In this document: piece after piece, positions 1 to 12,600 of the stretch
Numbering within the stretch: the first letter of the stretch is position 1
How the letters are laid out: the number at the start of each line of letters is the position of its first letter
Origin: Tubulanus polymorphus
Taxonomy: Eukaryota; Nemertea; Palaeonemertea; Tubulaniformes; Tubulanidae
Direction of reading: 5' to 3'
Length of the DNA stretch: 64,000 nt
Assembly: GCF_964204645.1 (NCBI RefSeq)
Contig: NC_134027.1
Span: forward strand, 19,330,485 to 19,394,484
The notes under the pieces: generated by a model
The model's input: only the letters and a program-made list of their open reading frames with translations
Databases searched by the model: none
What the model was told of the DNA's origin: nothing
Made by a program: the position numbers and the translations under genes

Positions 1-3000
1 AAACTAAAACTGGCAAAGGCTGGAACTTAATACGTATTAATATGATTAGCGATTAGAAATGATACTGTTATTCAAAGCCCAGCCTGCGCTGTGGTACTCA
101 AGATTACTCAATTGAATTAATCTAAATTACCTGCATCGGATTGTTACTTATGCAGCCTCTTATTTTTTCATGTGTCTTAGTGGAAGGAAATTCAATTTCA
201 ATTGTGATTTGTACCTAATATAACGACCGGAATTTATAATTGTGCGCTCAATAAATTTGTATTGATTTGACTCCAAGTGAATTTACTCTAGTCATACCTA
301 CCTGGTATCATTAGGCCTTTGAACTGTCACAATGTAATGTAAATTTATCAAATCTATATGCGCTGAAATTCCAATTCAATGCAATTTTTTAAAGCGAAAA
401 ATAAAGATTTTCAATTCCATACTAATCGATTTTATTCAGAAATCTTGTTTATTATTGCCAGGCTGAAGGAAAAACTGAAGTTTTGGTTCCTGTGTTAAAA
501 ACATCATATTGCAATATGTTCCTATCACAATTGAAACCTCTCGAAGTAACAGATAAAAGTTTTATTTTTCAAATTTGACAACTTTTAAAATCTCGGGGTA
601 TAGCTGTGAATTCTGAATAATCATTTATCATAAATGTGGATGTAACATGTATATTTGTCATATTTAGAGTTCATGAAAAAGCAAGACAAATATAATTGAC
701 GTTAGCTATATTTTCCATGGATGTCCATGGGTGTCTTGTTATATATTGCAGCTGGCGTCAGAGAATTGTTTTACTCTTTGAATAAACTACTCCACTGTGC
801 CAAATGTCTAAAAGTGCCGTGTTGAATTATAAGAAATTGAGAAAGGCGAAATAGAAACCGTTTTTGGCTATCAGTATTAAATGCCCGCTATTGGTTGAGG
901 TCATTAACTTTAAACAATTTTCATGCGGAACAATACCCACTAAGTCATATAGGTGGTCAAGACGACTGAAACTCTATGGAAATGTTTTATCTATTATCAC
1001 TAAGGCTGTAAGAAGTATAGATCACATTGCCAAAGTCGCAAAAACGTAATAATAATTATCAATAGAATGGCAATAGACTTTTCTGTGAATGTAGCAGAAA
1101 ACACTGATCGCAGCCTTAGCTTCCATCTACTCAAAAACGCTCCATCTTAAATACATCAAAAATTTCTTCATAGTGCTTCCAAGATCATATCGATATGTGG
1201 AAAATGCTTAAGATAGAAAACTGCTTTCTTTTTTTTCTGTTCCCTTCCATAATTGTGTGTGACCAAATCTTTTTTCTTTTTTTACAATTTTTCCTTTTAC
1301 CTGAAAAATCCTTATTCCTGGTAATTAAAAAAAAGCATTACCGAGGAATTAAGGAATCATGCCTCATATCTCAACCAGATCTTTAATAGTTGCAGTTTTT
1401 CAGTTTTTATTTTGACAATTATGTCACGTGCAAGTTTCGCTATTGGGATTATCGTGAATAATAACGTTGTATCTTTATTTTAACAGGGATTCACTGCAAG
1501 ATCAATAAACTCACAGAAAGTTAGTTTTCAATGATTCTCTGTGGTATAAATCTAAAGCTATCATCTAGCTGGTGTTATTTTATTTTATAACTATGAGACA
1601 AAATTCAGTGTTTCTCCTAGCATTTATATATTGTTGAGTCTTGTAAATGTTGATCTAAATCAAAGTTCTTTTGAAAAGCTCGTTGAGATGCTGACTACAC
1701 AAAGAAAGTGTTGATTCTATGGTCCATAAACTCATTGTATTCTGTTAACAAATCAAATCAACTTCTTGAATAGAGGTTTTTAATTTTGTTAAAAGTAATT
1801 TTTCAAAATCTTCCTCTTTACTCATAATTTTTATCTCTGTGTGCTATAAATCTTTCATTTGTCATGTTTTTGCTCTTTTTTGAAGTCATAAATGTTTCGA
1901 AATAGGTTGTCTCTCTAAATTTAGGTAAGGATCGATTTCAGGTGAAAATATTATGGCTTGCATTGAACATTGAGATTGGTTTACAATGAATACCTGTTGA
2001 AAAGCTAAGGTTTAAAATTCTTCAATGTCTGGCTATTTTTGACTCTGCCATCAAAATAAATCAGTCAAAAAATGAATGAGATTGGATATGGATGTTGAAC
2101 CGGCTGCTTAGTCAAAGTTTGAACGTAATGGCTTCTACGAAGTGATTGTTATCAGTTGTTTCTGCGACATGAACCTATTCCCCTACGAATGTACCTGAAT
2201 TGGGTGAGCTTCAGATATAAGCAGGTGTTCAAGTAGTGTACCCACAACTTTGTCTGCTGTTTTAATTCTGAGTTTGTCTTACTGCCCCGCATACAAGCCG
2301 AATAATGCTGATTGGATGCAAACTATGCAGCGCAGTTTTCATTCGGGTGATTTTTCCAGCGCATTTTGCTGTTCGCCAAATATCTAACATGGCATTACGT
2401 TCTAAAATTGGTGATTCATAACATGACTATCACTTACTGTATGTATATGGGGTTACTTGAATTGATTAAATCATAGTTTTCCGCTTGCAAGATCCTCAAT
2501 CTTGATGTAGATGTGATAGAACAGAAAAACTCCTTTAGTTTTTTCCAGATAGATTTTGACAAGAACGATGAAAAGTAGCTTTTAAATGGTGCTGATATGT
2601 AGTAAATATGGTTGTTATGGTGCATGCTCACTTACCGCAGCACCATTTGCTGAGCGCATTTTTAGGTCATGTGTGGGGCCTATAATCAGAGCTAAATGTG
2701 TATGAACCTAGAACTGCAGAAAATGCGTGTGCAAAATGCACTGGTGTGCTGGTGCCTTTACAATTGAAAATTGTATTTCAAGTTCGATTACTGTCAAAAT
2801 CCTCTGTTGATTTAGTTTTTGGGAGGATTTTTTAACTAGCATCACAGAAAATCTATCTTCAAAAATTGTTCAAGGGTTTGGTGAATCAACTTTTCTCATG
2901 TCAGTGCCTTAGGCGTGGATGACTGATATGCTACGTAAATGCCCTTGGATTGCAAATTCAATTTTATTCTATGCAGAAAAAAATGTAAAATCCAATTCAC

Positions 3001-3544
3001 TTCAATTATATTCAACATAAAACATCAAATCCAACTTTAATTTTATCTGCCATTTATCACACAAATCATTGAAAAAAATTTAAAATCCAATTCACTTCAA
3101 TTATATTCAACATAAAACATCAAATCCAACTTTAATTCTATCTACCATTTATCACACAAATCATTGAGACTAAGGAAAAAAACCAAATTGATTTGAAATA
3201 TCTATTCCTGTCAACGGTATTACTTGAAAAAATATGATTGGATTCTGTAAATTAAATTGAAGAAGATAGTGTATTTCATCAACTATATCCCACAAATTTA
3301 ATCATTTCATTCAAAGCGATAGATACAGGCTGGCCATGGTAGTGTCCCTTGAAGCTCTTGTTACAATAGACTTACGTGTCAAATCGGACCTTAAAACAGC
3401 CAGTACAAATATTTGCGTTTGATACAACAATTCAATTGTATATAAGTTTCAATTAGAAGAACTGAGTAAGAAATATGGAAAGTTGAAATAGGTTTCTAAT
3501 GATATAGGTTTTTAATGAATTTTTTATACTTTCTTTTTCTATAG
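1..3544. other. intron sequence upstream of first recognised exon
   Basis: The first recognised exon opens with a splice acceptor (ctatag, ending at 3544), so this stretch should be the end of an intron. I looked for the expected preceding exon, the end of the VWA domain, and did not find it. The open frames here are short, AT-rich and lack family motifs. The only clear structure is a tandem duplication at 2976-3165. Confidence 0.55.
2976..3165. repeat. tandem duplication, two 95-bp units
   Basis: Copy one runs 2976-3070 and copy two 3071-3165. They are nearly identical, each starting with gaaaaaaatNtaaaatcc and ending with cacacaaatcatt. The few differences suggest a recent local duplication in intron sequence. 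Confidence 0.85.
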
Positions 3545-3634
3545 ATAATGGATAAACCGGATGGGGTAAGTGCTGAAGAGGAAGTAACTCCTCCAGAATA
3601 TGCTGAATCCTACCATAGTCCAATATTGGTGGAG
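3545..3634 (+). CDS. CACNA2D: alpha2delta exon a (post-VWA segment)
   Basis: Acceptor ctatag and donor GAG|gtaatt bound 90 nt in phase 0, encoding 30 residues that begin IMDKPDG and end SPILVE. By position it matches the segment just after the VWA domain, where the family has a V-M/L-S-R/K-P motif. The middle is acidic (AEEEV). This is weaker alone than the later exons, but it is in phase with them. Confidence 0.7.
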
Positions 3635-6600
3635 GTAATTTCTATGTGTTAGTAGTTGGCAAATTCATTAATTACTTACTTTAAAGAGCATATGCCATCA
3701 AAATAGAATATTGTGTAAAATTCATTTTCAAATGTGATGTATTCACAAATATCAAAGATGGAACTGGTTTGAATTTTAGTTCAGCCATTACTGAGAAATG
3801 TGACTTTTAAATCGGCAATTTCAGCACGTGCTCACTGTTATTGTTTATCTTAGCAGGTGGGTGTTTCTGACGTCATCTCTGACAAACGCTCACGGCTTCC
3901 AATCATTTCACTAGACATTTCATGGGACATTTTATCGTTTTGGAGTGATTTGAATTAATAAACTCTTACCATTGTATAGTGTTGCTACCGTTGTATATGA
4001 CATGATAATCGTATATAAGTATGTAGCGTCAGTGAATACGGTGAACAAATGGGGTTTATTTTATCGATTATACATAGGCTACGCGTACTAGCGCGCACAC
4101 GTGCTTGTGTTGATTGTCATAGTTAACATCATAAATAGCGCCACCCGCGGGTTGAATATGAACTATACGCACAGAGTGAAGGATAAATAGATGACTATTC
4201 CGCTAACTATTAAGGCTAATTCGTGCTCCTTTTTTCAATAAGTCACATCTCAGGTCGTTATATGTATACTCTGGTTAAGAAATCACGGAAAGTACAATTT
4301 TGATGGCATTTGCCCTTTAAGCAAGTTTTTAGTTTTATTTCAAGGGTGATGACCATAGTCAAATCTGCAAGTAACCTTATTTAGCTATGTATTAAAAATC
4401 CTAGTTCCCTGGCAATTGTGGCAATTGTTAAAACTTACAAAAATCATGTTATTTTGAAATATAGTTAGCAATCTTGTACAATGGTGAATGTCAGTTTTGG
4501 CTTTAGCTTGCCATACTTTGAGTTTTAGATATGAATCTAACAAATATGAACAATGACAAAAACATAAGTACCGGTAATGACTGGAAGTTTTCAATGATGT
4601 GTCAATTTTTCCAATAAAAAGTGCCGACTTTTACTATTTGAGAGTGTCTCAAACATTACTACTTTGAATCCTGACTGTTTTCTACTAAGAAACACAAATT
4701 TGAAAGGTAATTGTTCTTTCTCAGATTAGTGACTGCTGATGTTCATGGGCAAAGTTTTTAGATCTTTACTGGAGGAAATGATTTTAAAGTGGATAACACA
4801 TGTAACTGGACACAATGAATTACAACTAGGTGTTTGTTTATTTTCTTTTTCATTTAGAGGTTTGACTCATTGTCTCATAAGTTAGTTATTTTGTGCCACT
4901 GTTCTTCGATTCGAGTTGCTATTGTCTTACATATATTTTGACTGCAAAAATGAATTCCCTAAACTCTATGTGGAGCTGTTTTGCTCGTCCATCTTTTTTG
5001 ATCCAATGAGACTTGAATCAAACTCATTTTTTACTTGCTTGAAAATTCTTGGTAGAATGGTTTGTTTTTGACTGGTATTTTATTATCTTTCTTTTGCTTC
5101 TGTCTGAAAATCAACTTACTAAAAAATCAACTTACTGGATTCAAAGAAATAACCAATGTCTTTCTCATTTATAATTAATGAAAACATTTCTTTTTCATTC
5201 ATTCATTTACAGAAAACTCCCAGTGAAGTGATAGCTTCCTTGAAGGCAAGTTACTTTGATGTTACTCTTAAGTTATTGAGAATACTAGAGTAGTGTTCAA
5301 AATGCATTGACAAATTTAGTTCTCTAAAATCTGGGGATGCACAACATGATTGTAGCTGGCTGATCTGCAATAATTTCAAAATGGCAGTACATCCACTTTG
5401 TATTTAAAAAACAACTTTTGCAAAGATTCTATATGGAACCTAGGATACTTGGAGTAACTAAAAGAGTATTGGTCTTTATGGCGATAGTGTATTTAAAACT
5501 GCATTGTCAAAGCTATAGGTCTAGGTTTTTTTATTATATTGATTTACTTAGAACTTTACTTAAGAAAAAAGCGAACTTGGCTATTCAAATATTGCAGAAA
5601 CTCTCGATAGCGTTACTTAAGACAGTACGAGGCCAATGGTGATGTTCTCTTTTTCCCAGGTATAGCCAAAATTTCCAGTGTTTGGGAAATCCATGATATC
5701 GGAATATCCGATACTTTGAAGAATTAGGGATTTTTACAGCTAACCCTACTCTCCTCTTGCATACAAGCATAATCCTACACACGCTGTGTGTGGTGTGGTG
5801 TGGGGGCAGTCGCTGAGAGTCTGGCTTATTTCTGAGATTTGATTATGAACAATTGTATCGATTTCTATATTATTCATGATTTATCCTGCTTATGCTTTTC
5901 ATAGAGTACCAAATCATCTCTAGTATTGTTTAATCGCTAGACTGACAGCTTGTGTCATCTTTCAAGGAAATAACATAATCAACTAGCTCACTGACATAGT
6001 TGTCCCGATTCCTTGTTGTTTGTTTTTCTGAGATATGATACTGAAAACTGATGTCCACTTTTAGACGGGTTACATAAATAATCCCGGGGTGAATTCTTAG
6101 GCTAAAATTCTTGGGCGACCGCAACACGAAGTGGACTTATATTTTGGAATATTTGGTTCATACAGAATTGATGGCGACAAAATTATATCACGTGCCTTTT
6201 TTGTAAATATCTTTTTGTTCTTTTTTTACAGTCAAAACGTCTGATGACCTCTGTTGCTATGCCTGTTTTTAATATCAAAAATACAACAGTAAGTACTGAA
6301 ATCAAATCAAATTAACTTGAATCATAGGGTTTAGAAAGATTTTGAAAATTCTTTTGAGTTAATGTTATCAGAACTTAGGGTCTAGTTCCATAAAAAGTAT
6401 AACCTTAGAACGGTTAAGTACAAACCATTTAATGAATACATGAAGTAAGCAATAGGAATCAAACCAAAAATTTGATTTTATTACTTTTTTGTGAGACTGG
6501 ATCCTATTCACATTATAAAGTTCTAATTAAGAGTTTGATTTTCTAATAATTCCACTCACAAGTCATAAGCCAGGTACCATTACCTTTGACGCAGGGTGGA

Positions 6601-9600
6601 AAATTTGCTTGTAATACTTTAGTGTATTGATAGTGTTTAATTTAATTAGCTGTTTATTTTTCCTCTATCAGAAATATTATTGTGATTGTGAGAAATCAAA
6701 ACCACCTAAAGTACGTACAATAATGCGCTTAACGGGCTGGGCTGCGGTTTTATATTCATATCTATATATCTATAAACATTGTAAACATTTATTTATTTGA
6801 AACTTAACGGTCCAGTTCCGCAGTTCTGGGTTGACTCGGTCAAAAATATATCATTACATCAGTATATTATTGCGGAACTGGTATTTGGTGTCTGTGAATT
6901 TTTTTTTCAAATGTTGTTGCATGTTTCAACTGGCCTACATACATGCACATGTATGGACATGTGTATGTACAAACATGTGCTGAGTAGGGTTTCTACATTG
7001 TGCTAACAAATTCATTGTTTATGGTACTAAGATATAACATCGAGCGATGTTATCTGCCAGGATGTATGATAGAATATTGGCATGTATACATGTTTTCCGT
7101 CATTGTTTTTAGATAAATCCTGGAATTTTGTTGGGCGTTACCGGTACTGATGTTCCAATAAAGAAATTCAGCAATCTGCTTCCTAACTACAAGGTATTCA
7201 TGAATTTTCATAGTGTTTATAAAAGTCAAGAATATAGAAAATTCCAGATGATTCAATTTCATTCAGGAGGCTTCAAATTTACTAAGTGGACTTGAATAGG
7301 TTCAGATTATGCAAATTAAGTCATCAAAATCTTACCAAAATTGTTGCTCCCTTGGTTTAAACATGATACAAATGATTTATACGCAACAAGGTTATACATG
7401 GCACAAAAATTTGCTTGATAAGGTGCTTTCATTGAATTTTAATTGAATATATATTATGTTTTGTTGCTGATATTAATGGTTCACGTATTAACATTTTAGT
7501 TGGGCGTGAATGCTTATTCATTTGGCATAGCCAATAATGGCTACGTATTATTCCATCCTGACTTTCGCCCTTTGGTAAGTTAAATATTTGCAACAGCAGC
7601 AATTGAAATATCTTTAATTGAATCATCATTTAAGTTGTGTAATTATATGTTTTTGTATGCATTTTTAGCAAGCAGATGGAAAACCAAAGCCTAATTATAA
7701 TAGCGTTGACTTAGCTGAAGTTGAACAGAGGTTGCAATACGATAGTGTAAGGCCATTTTTCATAAAACCGGTCTCTGATTTGAACATGTTGGCATTGTGT
7801 TTATTTTCATGCACTACAAGTTTGTGTTTTTTGTAGTAAATAGTTGAGGCTTTCATATGATATAAGATAAGATGAGGTGGGCCAAAATCGTGTCTTTTTG
7901 GCCCCCAAAATTCATCCAAACTTACTTGGATTTAAAGTGAGCACTCAGATCTGTCATGTTCTTGCGCCAAATACTCGAGAATTTTCAAATAGAAAGATGT
8001 TGATTTCTGTTCGGTATTTCGAGGACTTAAGGTGTCTAGTTAATCATAAGCTATTGGGTTCGAATCCCACTATAACTGTTTTTGTGCAGCATACGAAAAA
8101 ATTGCCAGGCGGATTCGGGTGGCTTGAGTGCTAATGGGTTAATTGAGCACCGTCAGTGTTACTTCATAGTGTTAGAGTCGTAAGTGTTGCTTCAGTGAAC
8201 ACATGTATCATATTTCAGTTATGATGTGCAATATGGGAAATCAAATTTTGTAATACTGGTATATCAATATGTATCTGCCCTTGACTTATCTGTTACCCAA
8301 GGACTGGCATGATCAGATTCAGTATGGGTGACTGCTAGCCATTGTTGTTCACTGAAATCAATTTCCAGGACTCTTCAGTCAATTTTCTTGATGTTGCATA
8401 TGTATATGTGTATCGGAAACGAGGTGGCCATCCTGTGACCTTTTTTTGCCCTCATTTTGTGGGCTTGGGCATGGGAAATCTTATACTGTCATGATCAACG
8501 AGTCTTTAGCACAATGCACCTTTACCATACTATCGTCGAGGCAATTACATATGTTTGTGGGTATTCTATTAAAAGGTAAATTCAATTTAACATATTTGAA
8601 TTTCAAATGATTATTTTGGGCATATCAGAGGTTATATTGATGAAAAATACTTTCTTTTGATGCGCGGATGAACGCTGCGCTATGCCAATTTGCATAATCA
8701 AATACTGTACAGATAGATCAGATTTCTTAAGTATGAGAAAATAAAAAGACATTTTTTAAAACAAACGAACCACACAATCAGCAAAAATAGCTTAAAAATA
8801 AGCTAATCTAAAAAGATCAGTATGGAGATTGGATTTGAAAAAATTAACTGATATGCATTCCCTTATTGACTCAATATGCATTCCGTTATTGACTCGGGAG
8901 GGGAATTCCATAGACTACGTACGGTACAGCATAGAATTAACTTAACGAGAATGGCGCATCGTTTTCGTGTTGAACGTGTAGCGTTCTCGTTTATCGTTCC
9001 AATTGAAACGTGTTGTACACGCGATTTGAAAGCGTTTTAAAACCGATACAACAATGTACGGTACGCGTTTAATTTCTTTCCAAAACGCCAATCTATTTCC
9101 GTTTTAAACATTAACGAAACGGAAAATAAACGTTAATGATGTTAATTTAATTCTAAGCTGTACGATAGGTACATAAAACCTGAAAGCCCTAGAGCCGCAA
9201 AGGAGTTAAGGAACATGCGAGTCTGGTGTAATCTTGTGCTGATCGAAGAGATCTAGTAGGTTGGTACGGCAATATTAGTTTGTGTTGATAAAATGGGGCA
9301 ATATTGTTCATACATTTAAGAACATAAGTAAAACTTTATAATCAATTCGCTGATGTATAGAACCCAGTGAAGATCAATTAAAACAGGCATGATATGCTCA
9401 GACTTTCTGGTCCTAGTAATTAAACGAGCAGCAATATTTTGTACTAGCTGCAGGCGTGGCAGTAGTGTTGAATTGGTATCTTAGGAGTAGGGAATTGGCA
9501 TAATCATAAACGAGATATAACAAGGGAGTTTACTGCAACTTTATTAACTTACAATGTGTCTGCCTTCGCTGCAGTTCATTCTTGATTAGACTGGTACCAA

Positions 9601-12600
9601 ATCGCGATGATATAGCCGCGATGTGACGTTTTACACTGTTTTCTCAGTTCATAATCATTCGGTGAGCTGGACTGGCATGGCCGGCAGTAGTTGCTGTGAG
9701 GTGTACATGTATACGCACATCTAGACGGCTGCTGTGTTATGGCTCATAAGTTATGTCATTGAGCCCTCTATAAACGCTATGTGAGCTGCGATTTGCCCGA
9801 AGTGGACAAGAAATATCAATAGCAACATCCTCGGATCTGACGCTTAGACTTTGTACATTCTCCCTCAGCAGGGACTCAAACCTGATGGCATCGAGATTGC
9901 CACGGTACGAAACCCTGCCACTCTAGACCGAGTGTGCTGCTACATCCACAGCTTAGATGATGTCATTATCAACCAATCAGATATCTCATTTCATTTTAGT
10001 GCGGGTTTTCCCATTTATAGTTCTAACTGTGAAGTCTACCTCAACGGATATACGAGTAATCTGATTGGTGCCGCACCCGGTCTAGTATGGCAGGGGTTCG
10101 TGCCGTGGCTGAGTGTAGCGATACCATCAGTTAAGGCCCGTGGGCCACTTGTTTGTTCTCCCCACAAGGGTAGTTTATTATTGAAATGTAAAAATGTTCA
10201 TTGCTCCTTTGCATATTTTGTAACCACAATAAATTGCAAAATACTAGCTGATGACAAGGTCTACCATGAAATTCTCAGATTTTCAAGCATTTCACCCAGT
10301 TGGCATGGTCTTTAGACCCACACCGAGTTATAGGCCAACATAAACTAAAAAGGCTTAAGTCAAGTATAAGTTAATAACAGTTCAACCCTGGTTAAAGTTA
10401 AAACCGATCCTTCACAACAACCCTTATTTTGTTATGTAAAAATTGTCGAGAATACACTTTTGTCACATATCTTACAGATAAAGGGCCTCCCTGAATACAA
10501 CATGACGGTATGTATATGTTTTTGTTTATGAACTGTTTGTTTGAACCTTTGAATTCCTTTTTAGCCCACTTAGGACTTAAGTCCCAGGGGCCGGTTGCAT
10601 AGTCATGGCTTAGACTTAAGACCAATTTGGTTCTATAGCCAATCTAACAACTTAAGACCATTCTTAGGATTTAAGACCACTTAAGACCAACACTTAAGTC
10701 ACGAGTGTGCAACTGGCCCCAGAGGGCTATGCCGTTCACTTTTCGTCTGTGGTTCGTCCGTTTGTTCGTTCGTCTGTCCGTAGACGGAATCCAGTTATTT
10801 TGGGAAGACGCCTCGATAAAATGTCTTGATATTTTGGTTACACATGTATCTAGCCTAGACACATCTTCCGTGGCCGACTGACAGCCATTGTTGTTCACCA
10901 AAATCAGCACTTTTTACACGTTTTTGAGGGAAATTTTGAAGATGCATTGATCAATTACTTTGATCTTTTGTATGTATTTTATTCCCCCAAGGGCCCATCA
11001 GCATAAGAAAAATTGGGTCAAACAGATCCAAGATGGCCGTCCTATGACCTTTTTTGTACCCAAAAATGGCAATTTTGGCCCGAATTCTGAGTCCTGTAGC
11101 TTCCTACTGGCTTGTCATTTTTCATTGCAATTTGTGATGGGTATTCTATGGAAAATGATCTTTAATACATGAGACAGGTATTTTTGATCAGCCTATTATC
11201 ATGCGATTGGTGGCCATCTTGGTGTCAACAGTAGGCTACTCTTTCGTAGGGGGAAAAAAGTTTTTCCACATATTGATACCTAAGCCATTGGTATTTGTAT
11301 ATTCAAGGTCATTGGTTTTTTGTAAATGGCCACCAGAGGGCGTTGAATAGTAGAATAACTTAGTATTTCCTTATTATATTTGTACCTAGGCATATTTTGT
11401 TACCATGATCAATTGCAAAGTTGTAGCTCATGACATGTTCTATGATCGGGGTGAGTTTCAAGGTCATTGGGTTTTGCATATGGTCACCAGGGGCGTTAAA
11501 TAGTAGAATATCTTAGTATTTTCTTATTAGATTGGTACCTAGGCATATTTTGTTACCATGATCAATTGCAAAATTGTAGTTCATGACATTCACTATGATT
11601 ATGGTGAGTTTCAAGGTCAAAGGGTTTTGCATATGGTCACCCGGGGTGTAGAATAGTAGAATAACAATATCTCCATATTAAATTGGTAACGGGGCATATT
11701 TTGTTATCACAATCGATTACAAAATTGTAGCTGCTGACATGTTCTATGATTGTGGTGAGTATCAAGGTCATTGGTTTTTGTATATGGTCACCAGGGGTGT
11801 TGAATATTGAAATTGTTGGATTGTTGAGCAATTGAAACCACTTCCCAAGTGGGCATGGTGTCCCTGGACCCCTAGTTTGAATTACACAATTATAATGTAA
11901 ATGGTGTGCAGTACTATAAAGTTATGCAATAACTCTTAATACACAGTAATTGCATTCAATTGCATTCGATGGCTGACCAGAGTAGTAGTACCATGAGACC
12001 GGTAGTACTATATAGGTTAACTATTTATTAGACGTATGAGCTTTCACTACTAATGTATAGAAGCTTCATCAGGTGAATCTAAACCCGGTTAACACGGCTC
12101 CTGCACGAATCTTCTTTACATGAGAATGTAATACAGTAGAATCCACTGAATGCAGATAATTTTGAACCAACAAAATTCATCCAGTTTACGTGAAATCCGT
12201 AATAAGATTCATTTTTGTTTGTGTATATTAATGAACAAATGGACTGCAAATATTGTTCAGATAAGACAAAAATCCGGATAAAGCCGATCTGACTGTATAA
12301 CATTATGTATCAGTAGGTGTATGTAAGTCACGATGTCATCCAAGATGGTTGACTCGTCATTCTTTGATTCCAAAAATGTGTACATATGTTTGCTTGTAAC
12401 TGTGAATTCTTTTGCAAAGAGCAGTGATATCTCATGGGATTAATTGATGAGATATGAAATAACTGCATGTAAAGTTTCATAAAAAACAATGTGTATGTGA
12501 ACGGGGTTTGGTAGGATATTTTGGGGATGTCCGGGGGATGTGTTCGATAGGTGAATGCAAAATTCTAGTTCAAATATTTATTTTTCAGCTGCGCACTAGT

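Noticed and set aside
8030-8090. tRNA-like B box (gggttcgaatccc)
   Set aside because: No matching acceptor stem, D-arm or anticodon arm could be drawn around it. At most a trace of a SINE.
9851-10315. 154-codon plus-strand ORF
   Set aside because: It runs through the inverted repeat at 9881-10130 and a family A fragment, and has no domain. The open frame is a by-product of repeat sequence.
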